A stretch of 33,829 nt of DNA, from NCBI GenBank assembly GCA_009781915.1, contig WQUW01000015.1:1-33829 (forward strand), in the 5' to 3' direction. A program made the position numbers and the translations under genes. The stretch's first letter is position 1. Each line of letters opens with the position of its first letter. The DNA is from Treponema sp. (lineage in GTDB: Bacteria > Spirochaetota > Spirochaetia > Treponematales > Breznakiellaceae). The notes under the pieces are model-generated. The model did no database searches, was not told the DNA's origin, and saw only the letters and a list, made by a program, of their open reading frames with translations. Below, piece after piece: positions 9,621 through 17,530 of this stretch.

Positions 9621-9628
9621 TTTCACGT

Positions 9629-9696
9629 ATTCCCAAATAGTCATACAAAACATGGAGAAAAATATATTTGACAGATAGGTAAAGGAGACATAACAT
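9629..9696 (+). promoter_or_regulatory. Shared upstream module and promoter of the kinase gene
   Basis: Positions 9629-9676 match 12284-12331 at 41 of 48 bases without gaps. The module ends in TTGACA at 9668-9673, and TAACAT at 9691-9696 lies 17 nt downstream, giving a plausible sigma-70 promoter. The conserved part lies mostly upstream of and over the -35, which is where an activator such as a LysR-type protein would bind. The repeat includes CATACAAA, CATGGA and AAAAATATAT. Confidence 0.55.
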
Positions 9697-9712
9697 GAAA
9701 AAAGTTTGGTAA
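9695..9712 (+). other. Five-codon ORF with a strong ribosome binding site
   Basis: AAAGGAG (9681-9687) is followed after 7 nt by ATG AAA AAA GTT TGG TAA, encoding MKKVW. It sits between the shared promoter module and the kinase gene, whose own ribosome binding site is weak. It may be the scar of a deleted gene start (MKK is typical of signal-peptide proteins such as TctC) or a tiny leader ORF. If the -10 at 9691-9696 is correct the ATG would lie within it, so one of the two readings must be wrong or transcription starts further upstream. Confidence 0.3.
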
Positions 9713-9761
9713 ACATTGTTTGATGCATACAATGATATTTGCAAAGGGGTTACGTTGCCTT

Positions 9762-10814
9762 ATGGAAAAGAGATTTGACTTCTTGGGGTTTGGCGAGTGT
9801 TTGGTTCGTTTTAGTCCGCATGGAAACACACGTTTCGAGCAAGCGGATGCCATGAGATTATCTACGGCTGGCCCAGAGCTTAACTACGCCGTTAATCTTT
9901 CCGAGCTTGGACTTAAAACCAAGTGGGTTTCCAAGGGCTGCGACAACTGGGGAGGGCGCTATATTCGCAACAAAGGCCGCGAGCATAACGTAAATATGGA
10001 CGACTACATACTGGTTCCTTATGACGGCTGCGGACGCAGAGAGCGGAACGGTATTTGCTTTGTAGAGATAGGCGTGGGCAACCGTGGCAACACGCAACTC
10101 TTTGATCGGGGCAACTCTGCGTTCAGCAAAATCGAATTTAACGAGTTTGACTGGAAAAGATTGCTTGGCGAAACACATTGGTTCGGCATTTCCGGTGTTA
10201 CCCCTGCTGTTTCCCCGCAGGCAGCCGAAACTGCGGAAAAAGCCCTAAAGCTGGCCAAGGAAATGGGCGTTTCCACCTGCTTCGACTTCAACTTTCGGGC
10301 TACAATGTGGAACAATGAGCAAGCGCAGGAATACACAAAAAAGATTATACCTTATGTTGATTTTATCGCAGGCAGTGAAGAAGATTTTGTAAAGAGGTTA
10401 GGCGTCAAAGTGGATGGCGGCGATGAGTCCTCTTCCAGACTGAGCCGCTACGAAAAAGCTGCCCGCAAGGTTTGCGAGCTTTACCCAAATATTAAGTGCG
10501 TGGGCAGCGGCTTTAGGAACGCCAAGAGCGGACTGCTGAACGATTGGCAGGGGGTTATGCTATATGAAGATAAGTTTTATGTTTCCCGCCAGTATGACAA
10601 TGTGGAAATTGTTGATCGAACCGGCGCTGGAGACAGCTTTACCGCCGCAATCATATACAGCTTAATCACAGGCGAGTTCAAAGAACAGGAAATGGTAGAG
10701 TTTGCTGCGGCATATTCCGCTTTGTCTCATGGACACTTTGGGCCTTGGAACTGGGCGACAAAACAAGAGGCCATACGTGTCATGAAAGGCGGCGATGCCC
10801 GCGTAATCCGTTAA
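9762..10814 (+). CDS. PfkB-family sugar kinase, 2-keto-3-deoxygluconate kinase-like
   Basis: This 350-residue ribokinase-fold enzyme would phosphorylate a sugar or sugar acid using ATP. FGECLVRFSPHGNTRFEQADAM at the N-terminus closely follows the KdgK pattern. The C-terminal signature DRTGAGDSF carries the catalytic base at about D291 and the anion hole. ATG 9762 (MEKRFDFLGFGE) is preferred over ATG 9720 because the extra residues do not fit the family; the upstream AAAGGGG is about 13 nt away, so initiation may be weak. It is first in a run of genes with the sulfatase beginning 16 nt later. This suggests it acts on the desulfated product, which is inference. KDG as the true substrate is likely but not proven; no KDPG aldolase lies in the window. 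Confidence 0.85.
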   Translation: MEKRFDFLGFGECLVRFSPHGNTRFEQADAMRLSTAGPELNYAVNLSELGLKTKWVSKGCDNWGGRYIRNKGREHNVNMDDYILVPYDGCGRRERNGICFVEIGVGNRGNTQLFDRGNSAFSKIEFNEFDWKRLLGETHWFGISGVTPAVSPQAAETAEKALKLAKEMGVSTCFDFNFRATMWNNEQAQEYTKKIIPYVDFIAGSEEDFVKRLGVKVDGGDESSSRLSRYEKAARKVCELYPNIKCVGSGFRNAKSGLLNDWQGVMLYEDKFYVSRQYDNVEIVDRTGAGDSFTAAIIYSLITGEFKEQEMVEFAAAYSALSHGHFGPWNWATKQEAIRVMKGGDARVIR

Positions 10815-10830
10815 AAGGATGAGTGTTGTC

Positions 10831-12267
10831 ATGGAAATGAAACCGACGAACTTGTTAATCATTCAAAGCGATGAGCATAACCGAACCAAAGTTGGATGTT
10901 ATGGAGATGCAAGCGCAATCACTCCCAACATAGACGCATTGGCGAAAGAAGGAACGCTTTTTGAAAATGCGTACTGTAACAACCCGATATGCGTCCCGTC
11001 AAGATCAAGTATGATTGTGGGCGCTTATGCGCACCGCCATTCCTTTTGGGATAATGGACATCCCTATGAAGGAGCTCAAAGGAGCTTTGGGCACGTATTG
11101 ACAGAACAAGGACACCGCATTACAACCATCGGCAAACTGCACTACCGTGGAATTGAGTGTGATTTGGGGCTGCCGGATCAAAGAATTCCACTGCATGTCA
11201 GGGATGGCATTGGAGACTTGCGCGGCTCATCACGTGTGCCGGGATTCGGAAAGGATAAAAAACGGAAAGCGTTTGACGGAGCCAACGTTGGAGAATCCGA
11301 TTATACAAGGTACGACGAAGCAATTACCCAAAAAGCCATTAGCTTTTTAGAGAACGAAACCGGTGCTGGCGAGCAGCCCTGGGTGTTGTATCTGGGATAT
11401 GTTTGTCCACACTTCCCCTTTACCGTGCCGGAAAAGTACTACAAGATGTATGAAGGCATCGAACTGCCAGACCCTATCGCATACTCGCAAGAGGAACGCC
11501 CCATGCACCCCGTTCTGGAGTATATCCGCAAGTACCTGCATATGTCGGATGTGCCGATTGAAAATGTACGCAATACAATCCGCCATTACTATGCGCTTGC
11601 GACTTTCCTTGACGATCAGGTCGGACAGGTGATGGCCAAACTCCACGAGCGGGGACTTAGTGAGAATACCCGTGTCATCTACACTTCGGATCATGGAGAT
11701 ATGATGGGAGACCATGCCCTGTTTTACAAGGGCCTGATGTACGAAGGCTCGGTGGGCGTGCCGCTGATTATGTCCGGGCCAGGGATTGAAGCCGGAAAAC
11801 GTGTCAAGACACCGGTGTCTCTGGTTGATCTGTATCCAACAATATTGGATTGTACGCAAATAAAAGACACTATTGGCCACCCGATAGACGGACGCTCCCT
11901 GTTCGAATTTATGCAAAAAGAAGAATATGACCGGGTAGTGTTCGCAGACTACCACGCAGGGGGGCCGCCCACCGATGAATACATGATCCGCAAAGGCTCG
12001 CATAAGCTGGTCTATTACCCCGGATATGAAAGTCAACTGTTCGATTTGGATAAGGATCCCAAGGAGTTGCGGGATGTAGCCGCAGACCCTGCCTATGCTA
12101 GTGTCCTTGAGGACTTAACGCTAGAGCTTTACAAGATTTGCGATCCGAACAAGCTGTTTGCCCAATGCCGCCGTGCGCAGCTTGAGCTTATTGAAAAGAA
12201 CGGAGGTATGCGTGAAGTATTGCTTGGTGAAAATTATGTAACGTATTCACCAGCACCCAAAGTATAA
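10831..12267 (+). CDS. Type I (formylglycine) sulfatase, choline-sulfatase-like
   Basis: This 478-residue alkaline-phosphatase-superfamily enzyme would hydrolyse a sulfate ester. The maturation motif CVPSR places the cysteine to be converted to formylglycine at residue 54. Metal ligands are suggested by SDEH at 13-16 and TSDHGDMMGDH in the second half. No signal peptide is present (it begins MEMKPTNLLIIQSDEHN), so it acts in the cytoplasm. Start ATG 10831 is preferred over ATG 10819, which sits immediately against the AAAAGG site; the true start could also be ATG 10837. The gene abuts the kinase and is followed by transporter and maturase genes, so substrate is presumably imported still sulfated. 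Phosphonate monoester hydrolases share the fold and the Cys motif and cannot be excluded. Confidence 0.9.
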   Translation: MEMKPTNLLIIQSDEHNRTKVGCYGDASAITPNIDALAKEGTLFENAYCNNPICVPSRSSMIVGAYAHRHSFWDNGHPYEGAQRSFGHVLTEQGHRITTIGKLHYRGIECDLGLPDQRIPLHVRDGIGDLRGSSRVPGFGKDKKRKAFDGANVGESDYTRYDEAITQKAISFLENETGAGEQPWVLYLGYVCPHFPFTVPEKYYKMYEGIELPDPIAYSQEERPMHPVLEYIRKYLHMSDVPIENVRNTIRHYYALATFLDDQVGQVMAKLHERGLSENTRVIYTSDHGDMMGDHALFYKGLMYEGSVGVPLIMSGPGIEAGKRVKTPVSLVDLYPTILDCTQIKDTIGHPIDGRSLFEFMQKEEYDRVVFADYHAGGPPTDEYMIRKGSHKLVYYPGYESQLFDLDKDPKELRDVAADPAYASVLEDLTLELYKICDPNKLFAQCRRAQLELIEKNGGMREVLLGENYVTYSPAPKV

Positions 12268-12283
12268 GGTATTTGTATTGGCC

Positions 12284-12352
12284 ATTCCTAAAAAGCCATA
12301 CAAATCATGGAAAAAAATATATTGGACAAATGCCTTAATTCCAATGGATAAT
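12284..12352 (+). promoter_or_regulatory. Second copy of the shared module and promoter of tctC
   Basis: Positions 12284-12331 repeat the module at 9629-9676 with 7 mismatches in 48. A promoter can be read as TGGACA at 12323-12328, an 18-nt spacer and GATAAT at 12347-12352. The weaker -35 compared with the first copy fits control by an activator. It gives the transporter and maturase genes a separate start from the kinase-sulfatase pair. Confidence 0.55.
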
Positions 12353-12382
12353 GGGCATAGCAAACAGAAACTTGGAGGACAA

Positions 12383-13366
12383 ATGAAAAACTTGACAAGA
12401 CTGAAAGTAACAGCCGTACTCATGTTGGGCGTAATGACACTGTTTTCCTGCGACGAGGAGATCGTTGTCAGCGAAACATGGCCGGACAGCCACATCAATG
12501 TGGTTATCGGTTTTACCGCAGGAGGCGGCACGGATGTAACCGGACGCTTGACCAACGAAATCTTACAGCGGCATTTGGATGCGACTCTGGTAACCATGAA
12601 CATGGCGGGCGCTGGCGGAACCATCGCGCAGAGGCATGTCAGCGGTGCAAGGGCGGATGGCTACACGGTTCTGTATGTCAACGACGCAATCTTAAACGGC
12701 GTTATTACCGGTTTAATTGAATTCGGTTTTGAAGGATTCAGAACCGCCGGAATCTCGCTTATTGCTAGGAATACCGTTTTTGTTACCGGATCAAGATTCC
12801 AGACCTTCCAATCCTTTGTCGATTATGCACGGGCCAATCCCGGGACACTCAGAATCGGCGTGGAAATGGGTACATTTAATGCCATGATGGCCGCCGCAAT
12901 TATTACCTATCTGGACATTGACCTAATAGTTGTTGACACCGGGCCGCTGGCTGATTCGGTTGCCGCTATGGCGGGTAATCACATCGAGGCGACTGCATGG
13001 CCAATCGGTATGCTGACCGACTTTATTGATTCGGGAATGTTTGTACCGCATGCGTTTTTAGCCACGGAAAGGGATCCCAGCCATCCGGATATTCCAACCC
13101 TGATGGAACTTGGCGTACCGTTTTACCGCCCGCAGTTCTTTACGTACCTATTTCCGATAAATACCCCTGACTTGGTTATAGAAAGGTTTTCCGCCGCACT
13201 GGAGAGAACCGTGGCCGATCCGGAATTTATTGAAAGGATGAGGCCGTTGCATTTTACCCCCTATTTTATGCCGCCGGAAGAAGCGGTTGCGGAGATGCAG
13301 CGTGCGTTTACAGATGTGCAGGGGTTTCAAAGAATACTGGAAGATTTTGAGATGAGAGGCCGGTAG
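12383..13366 (+). CDS. tctC: Tripartite tricarboxylate transporter, substrate-binding lipoprotein (TctC)
   Basis: This 327-residue extracytoplasmic solute receptor belongs to the TTT (Bug/TctC) family. It starts at ATG 12383, 4 nt after a GGAGG site; the longer frame to 12278 lies over the promoter. A lipoprotein signal with lipobox LFSC places the lipidated cysteine at residue 23. The family signature VIGFTAGGGTDVTGR follows near residue 40, then the GAGGTIAQRHV segment typical of the carboxylate-binding loop, and a C-terminal TPDLVIERFSAALERTVADPEF helix region. Family members bind carboxylates, so the ligand probably carries a carboxylate. tctB and tctA follow directly. Distinctively, it sits with a sulfatase. 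Confidence 0.93.
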   Translation: MKNLTRLKVTAVLMLGVMTLFSCDEEIVVSETWPDSHINVVIGFTAGGGTDVTGRLTNEILQRHLDATLVTMNMAGAGGTIAQRHVSGARADGYTVLYVNDAILNGVITGLIEFGFEGFRTAGISLIARNTVFVTGSRFQTFQSFVDYARANPGTLRIGVEMGTFNAMMAAAIITYLDIDLIVVDTGPLADSVAAMAGNHIEATAWPIGMLTDFIDSGMFVPHAFLATERDPSHPDIPTLMELGVPFYRPQFFTYLFPINTPDLVIERFSAALERTVADPEFIERMRPLHFTPYFMPPEEAVAEMQRAFTDVQGFQRILEDFEMRGR

Positions 13367-13370
13367 GAAG

Positions 13371-13862
13371 ATGAAGAAATACGGGGAAGTAATATCCGCA
13401 GGTTTTTTTGTGCTTCTTTCGCTGTTTTATCTCGTTCATAGTCTGGGCATACCCATTCGCCCTTTGACCATCAGTTCCCGGCTTGTTCCCCAACTGGCGG
13501 GCGGCACGATGTTTGTGCTGGCCGCATTGCACCTAACGCTGAGTTTGTTTAAGGTGTTCAAGAGTAAGCCCCAAGCGGTTGCTGTTTCTTCCAGCGATAA
13601 TACCGAAACGCGGGATAAGTCGAATCCAAAAAACGTCATCCTGACCTTGGTTTTTATTACGTTGTATGTGATCGGCTTATCCACGCTGGGCTTTTTAATC
13701 AGTACCGTTCTGTTTTTGTTTGCGCAGGGTTTCTTGCTGGCTCCAAAAGAAAAGAGAAAACCGGTGTTGATTGTGCTGGCATCGGTGGTTTGTACCGCAA
13801 CAATTTACATTCTGTTCCGTCATGCTTTTAATGTTTCATTGCCACGAGGATTTATTTTATGA
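13371..13862 (+). CDS. tctB: Tripartite tricarboxylate transporter, small membrane subunit (TctB)
   Basis: This 163-residue membrane protein matches the usual TctB size and plan: four hydrophobic segments at about residues 8-25, 39-58, 84-102 and 122-142, with a charged loop (about 60-80) between the pairs. It begins 4 nt after tctC with a GTAGGAAG site and ends 12 nt before tctA. TctB sequences are poorly conserved, so the call rests mostly on size, topology and position between tctC and tctA. Confidence 0.88.
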   Translation: MKKYGEVISAGFFVLLSLFYLVHSLGIPIRPLTISSRLVPQLAGGTMFVLAALHLTLSLFKVFKSKPQAVAVSSSDNTETRDKSNPKNVILTLVFITLYVIGLSTLGFLISTVLFLFAQGFLLAPKEKRKPVLIVLASVVCTATIYILFRHAFNVSLPRGFIL

Positions 13863-13874
13863 GGAAGCTGTACA

Positions 13875-15368
13875 ATGGGCGTACTTGAAGGATATTTGTT
13901 AGGATTTGCCAATGTGTTTACTCTCCAGAACTTTCCCGCAATATTCATCGGCGTAGTCTTGGGGCTCATGTTCGGGGCGATACCCGGCATTACAACCTCA
14001 ATGGGAATGGCGCTCGTGTTGCCGGTTACGTTTACCATGCCACTTTTTCCGGCCATAGGCTTACTGCTTGGGATATATGTCGGAGGCACAACTTCAGGAT
14101 TTATTCCCGCCATTCTTCTGAATATTCCCGGTACGCCGGCTTCAATTGCAACTACCTTTGACGGCCACCCTATGGCCCGGCGTGGAGAGGCAAGTACAGC
14201 CTTGGGTATTGCGCTTATTTCTTCGTTCATTGGCGGGGTAGTAAGTTTGCTCGTTCTGTTTACCTTGGCCCCGGTGGTAGCCGGCGTAGCTTTGAGCTTT
14301 GGGCCTGTTGAGTTCTTTTCCATTGTGGCGCTTACCTTCGTACTGGTTGCCAGTTTATCCGGCAAATCATTGTTAAAGGGACTAATAAGCGCAATGCTTG
14401 GTGTTATGCTGACTACTATTGGAATGGCCCCGCTGGATGGCGTTTTGCGTTACACCTTTGGCTTTCATGCACTGAACGGGGGGTTAAGCTTGATGCCGGT
14501 TCTGATAGGAGCCTATGCGGTTACGGAGGTGCTAACCACTGCGGAATTCAACGTACCAATGGCGAAGACAGGCAGTTATAAACTGAAAGGTTTTGGGCTG
14601 AGTCTTCGGGAAGCCAAATCACAGATAATAAATTGGCTTCGTTCTGCGTTTATAGGAGTCGGGGTCGGCATATTGCCCGGTATTGGAGCGAATGTTTCCA
14701 ACCTTCTCGCCCACGCCGCAGCAAAAGCCCAGTCAAAATACCCCGAAAAATTTGGCACGGGTGTTAAAGACGGTGTCGTAGCGCCGGAAACAGCGAATAA
14801 CGCCGTATGCGGCAGTTCCATGATTCCGGTACTTACCCTTGGCATCCCCGCCGATCCCGGCACTGCTATGCTGCTGGTGGCAATGACCATACACGGCATA
14901 CAGGCTGGCCCCTTGTTGTTTGACAGAAATCCGGAACTGATTTACACGATATTTGCTTTTATGATCGTTGCGTTTTTTATAATGATCAGCGCCGGATATT
15001 TCGGCATGAGAATGTTCTTAAAAGTGCTTTCTGTACCAAAGCATATTCTACTACCGATCATCTTGGTAATTTGCTGTGTGGGGGCATTCAGCCTGAATAA
15101 CCGTTTGTTTGATGTCGGCTCCATCATTGTTATTGCAGTCCTTGCGTATGGCATGAGTAAGTTCAAATATCCCCTCGCCCCTTTCATTTTGGGATTTATA
15201 TTGGGGGATTTATTCGAAACGAGCCTTAGGCGCAGTCTAATGTTCACTAGGGGTAATATGATGGATTTCTTCCAGCATCCGGTATTTATCGTGGCGCTTA
15301 TTACCTTTGTGCTTGTCGTTGCTTTTACGGTTAGGTCGCAGATAAAACAACGGAAAAAACAGTCGTAG
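13875..15368 (+). CDS. tctA: Tripartite tricarboxylate transporter, large permease subunit (TctA)
   Basis: This 497-residue permease with about 12 membrane segments forms the cation-coupled channel of the TTT system. Conserved TctA segments are clear: GLMFGAIPGITTSMGMAL near residue 30, GGTTSGFIPAILLNIPGTPAS near 80, LPGIGANVSNLLAHA near 270, and GIPADPGTAMLL near 325. The start follows GAGGAAG 7 nt upstream. It is strongly coupled to tctB by position. Confidence 0.96.
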   Translation: MGVLEGYLLGFANVFTLQNFPAIFIGVVLGLMFGAIPGITTSMGMALVLPVTFTMPLFPAIGLLLGIYVGGTTSGFIPAILLNIPGTPASIATTFDGHPMARRGEASTALGIALISSFIGGVVSLLVLFTLAPVVAGVALSFGPVEFFSIVALTFVLVASLSGKSLLKGLISAMLGVMLTTIGMAPLDGVLRYTFGFHALNGGLSLMPVLIGAYAVTEVLTTAEFNVPMAKTGSYKLKGFGLSLREAKSQIINWLRSAFIGVGVGILPGIGANVSNLLAHAAAKAQSKYPEKFGTGVKDGVVAPETANNAVCGSSMIPVLTLGIPADPGTAMLLVAMTIHGIQAGPLLFDRNPELIYTIFAFMIVAFFIMISAGYFGMRMFLKVLSVPKHILLPIILVICCVGAFSLNNRLFDVGSIIVIAVLAYGMSKFKYPLAPFILGFILGDLFETSLRRSLMFTRGNMMDFFQHPVFIVALITFVLVVAFTVRSQIKQRKKQS

Positions 15369-15416
15369 GAATACCGGGCAGGTACAAAAAATGCAGACAG
15401 GGAGTTTTACGGATAA

Positions 15417-16550
15417 ATGCAAAGCCATAACTTTTCCCTTCTTGTAAAACCCGCAGGGGCCGACTGCAATCTGCGGTGTGATTATTGTTTTTACCGGGAA
15501 AAGTCCGCCCTTTATCCGAAAAACACGGCGCACAGGATGAGTGATAGTGTTCTCCAGAAGCTCATATCTTCATACATGGAAACAGATCAAAACGTGTACG
15601 CATTTGGCTGGCAAGGCGGGGAACCTACTTTGATGGGCATTGATTTTTTCCGTAAAATTATCCGCTTGCAGATGCAGTATGGTAAACCCAATGCAACCGT
15701 CAGTAATGCGCTTCAGACAAACGGTATTTTCATCAACGATTCAATGGCAGACTTATTTACTCAATATAAATTTCTTTTGGGTATCAGCCTTGATGGGCCG
15801 GAAGCCTTTCATGATGTATTTCGCCGCACTGCCGGGGGAGGCGGTTCTTACAGGAAGGTAATGAAAAGTATCCAATGCTTACGCAGGAAAAAGACGGAAT
15901 TTAATATTCTTACCTTGGTGTCATCTGCAAATGTAAAAGCTCCCGCTGAGATTTATGGTTATTTGAAAGACGAAGGGTTTTTGTATCATCAGTACATTCC
16001 TTGTGTAGAATGGGACACAGAAGGAAAGCCGCAACAGTGGAGCATAACGGGGGAAGATTGGGGCCGTTTTCTTTTGGGTGTTTTTGAGCGCTGGTATTTG
16101 CATGATACACAGCGTATTTCCATTAGGCATTTTGATTCAATTTTGTATTTTCTTGTGCATGGAGAACATAATGCGTGTTATATGGGTGAAAGCTGCCAGC
16201 AGTATTTTCTTGTTGAATATTCAGGTGATATATACCCTTGCGATTTTTTTGTCCGCCCCGATCTGAAATTAGGAAATATCATGCAAGACTCATGGCAGTC
16301 ATTTTGTGAATCAACTGTGTACCACCAGTTTACAACCAGCAAAAAAAAATGGGATGCCGCGTGTGCCAGTTGTGAATTTTTATCCTATTGCGGCGGCGAC
16401 TGCCTAAAATGCAGGCAGGGCGGAATTTCTTTGGGCATTTCCGCTCTTTGCGAAGGATGGAAACTCTTTTACAAGGAAACGCTCCCTGTTTTCAGGAAGC
16501 TGGCAAAGCAGCTTGTATCAGAATCTCCAAAAGCTACTCTTAATGTATAG
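15417..16550 (+). CDS. Anaerobic sulfatase-maturating radical SAM enzyme (anSME)
   Basis: This 377-residue radical SAM enzyme converts the sulfatase active-site cysteine to formylglycine without oxygen. The SAM cluster motif is C17-x3-C21-x2-C24 (DCNLRCDYCFY), preceded by SLLVKPAGA as in known anSMEs. WQGGEPTLMG and ISLDGP follow. The C-terminal SPASM region carries the auxiliary-cluster cysteines, including CYMGESC, YPCDFF, CASCEFLSYCGGDCLKC and a final ALCEGW. It lies 48 nt after tctA and about 3 kb after the sulfatase, its likely client. The ribosome binding site (GGGAG, 12 nt upstream) is distant. Its presence implies the sulfatase is made active in an anaerobe. Confidence 0.93.
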   Translation: MQSHNFSLLVKPAGADCNLRCDYCFYREKSALYPKNTAHRMSDSVLQKLISSYMETDQNVYAFGWQGGEPTLMGIDFFRKIIRLQMQYGKPNATVSNALQTNGIFINDSMADLFTQYKFLLGISLDGPEAFHDVFRRTAGGGGSYRKVMKSIQCLRRKKTEFNILTLVSSANVKAPAEIYGYLKDEGFLYHQYIPCVEWDTEGKPQQWSITGEDWGRFLLGVFERWYLHDTQRISIRHFDSILYFLVHGEHNACYMGESCQQYFLVEYSGDIYPCDFFVRPDLKLGNIMQDSWQSFCESTVYHQFTTSKKKWDAACASCEFLSYCGGDCLKCRQGGISLGISALCEGWKLFYKETLPVFRKLAKQLVSESPKATLNV

Positions 16551-16583
16551 CATAGGCGCCGGAATAATCCGGCAGGTTAAGCT

Positions 16584-16614
16584 ATTTGACAAGCGCTTAT
16601 ATTTGTCGAATACT
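16584..16614 (+). promoter_or_regulatory. Promoter with overlapping inverted repeat upstream of the MBL-fold gene
   Basis: ATTTGACAA (16584-16592) and TTGTCGAAT (16603-16611) form a 9-bp inverted repeat with one mismatch and a 10-nt spacer containing AAGCGCTT. TTGACA at 16586-16591 and AATACT at 16609-16614, 17 nt apart, give a plausible promoter within it, so a dimeric repressor bound here would block transcription. A 6-bp GC hairpin at 16558-16573, without a T-run, may end the preceding transcript. Confidence 0.45.
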
Positions 16615-16655
16615 TGTAGGGATAGACAAAACATATTTCAGAGGATGGTTCTACT

Positions 16656-17525
16656 ATGTCAAGAACAAAAGTCGTCATGCTCGGTTCCGGCACACCTAAC
16701 CCCATTCCCGACCGTTCGGGACCCTGTGTAGCGGTTGTTGTGGACGAAACCGCTTATCTGGTTGATTTTGGCAGCAACGTGGTGCGTCAGGCCGAAAAAG
16801 CCCGCCGGATGGGGATAAAAGGTCTTGCCCCAAGCAAATTAAACCACGCCTTTTTGACCCACCTGCACTCCGACCATGCGGTGGGGATTGCTGATTTGAT
16901 TTTTTCTCCGTGGGTGCTTGAACGGGAAAAGCCGCTAAAGCTCTTTGGCCCCAAGGGAACCCGCGAAATGGCCGAACACACCACAGCCGCCTTTGCCGCC
17001 GACATCAAGGCCCGGATGGAAATGACCTGCCCCACTCCCCCCGATGGCTACAAGACCGAAACTACGGAAGCCAGCGAAGGGACTGTGCATCAGGACGATC
17101 TGGTTAAAGTAGATGCGTTCTTCGTCAACCACCCGCCGTTCGAGGCGTACGGATACCGCTTTACCACCCCTGACCGCGTTATTGTTGTCTCTGGCGATAC
17201 CGCCCCAAGCGACAACCTGATAAAGTACGCCGAAAACTGCGATGTGCTGGTGCATGAGGTAGTCTCTTCCAGCAGGGTAAAAAAGCGCACCCCGGACTGG
17301 TACGAATATCACACTACCGTACATACTACCTGCGAACAGCTTGGCGAAATCGCCGCTAAAGCGCAGCCGGGTATGCTGGTTCTGTACCACCAGTTGTTCA
17401 TGTGCGGAGAGAACGAAAGCGGCAACGAAGTTGTAATCAGGGAAACCGAATTGGAAGTAATTGCGAATATTCGTAAAAGTTACAAAGGGCCAGTGTTCTC
17501 CTCCAAGGACTTGGATATTTTCTAG
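16656..17525 (+). CDS. Metallo-beta-lactamase-fold hydrolase, RNase Z/arylsulfatase-like
   Basis: This 289-residue protein has the RNase Z-type MBL fold: an N-terminal VVMLGSGTPNP, the zinc motif THLHSDHAVG at 68-77 (H69, H71, D73, H74), SGDTAPSD near 186, and later histidines in YHTTVHTT and VLYHQLF. It lacks an obvious long exosite arm of true tRNase Z. Related small enzymes include zinc arylsulfatases, lactonases and phosphodiesterases, so substrate is open. It begins 105 nt after the maturase gene with its own promoter, and is followed after 5 nt by a TauE/SafE permease. That coupling to an anion exporter suggests a metabolic role rather than tRNA processing; this is inference. Confidence 0.85.
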   Translation: MSRTKVVMLGSGTPNPIPDRSGPCVAVVVDETAYLVDFGSNVVRQAEKARRMGIKGLAPSKLNHAFLTHLHSDHAVGIADLIFSPWVLEREKPLKLFGPKGTREMAEHTTAAFAADIKARMEMTCPTPPDGYKTETTEASEGTVHQDDLVKVDAFFVNHPPFEAYGYRFTTPDRVIVVSGDTAPSDNLIKYAENCDVLVHEVVSSSRVKKRTPDWYEYHTTVHTTCEQLGEIAAKAQPGMLVLYHQLFMCGENESGNEVVIRETELEVIANIRKSYKGPVFSSKDLDIF

Positions 17526-17530
17526 CGGCG

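Noticed and set aside
16558-16573. Rho-independent terminator after the maturase gene
   Set aside because: A 6-bp GC stem with a 4-nt loop is present but no T-run follows, so it is noted only as a weak hairpin.
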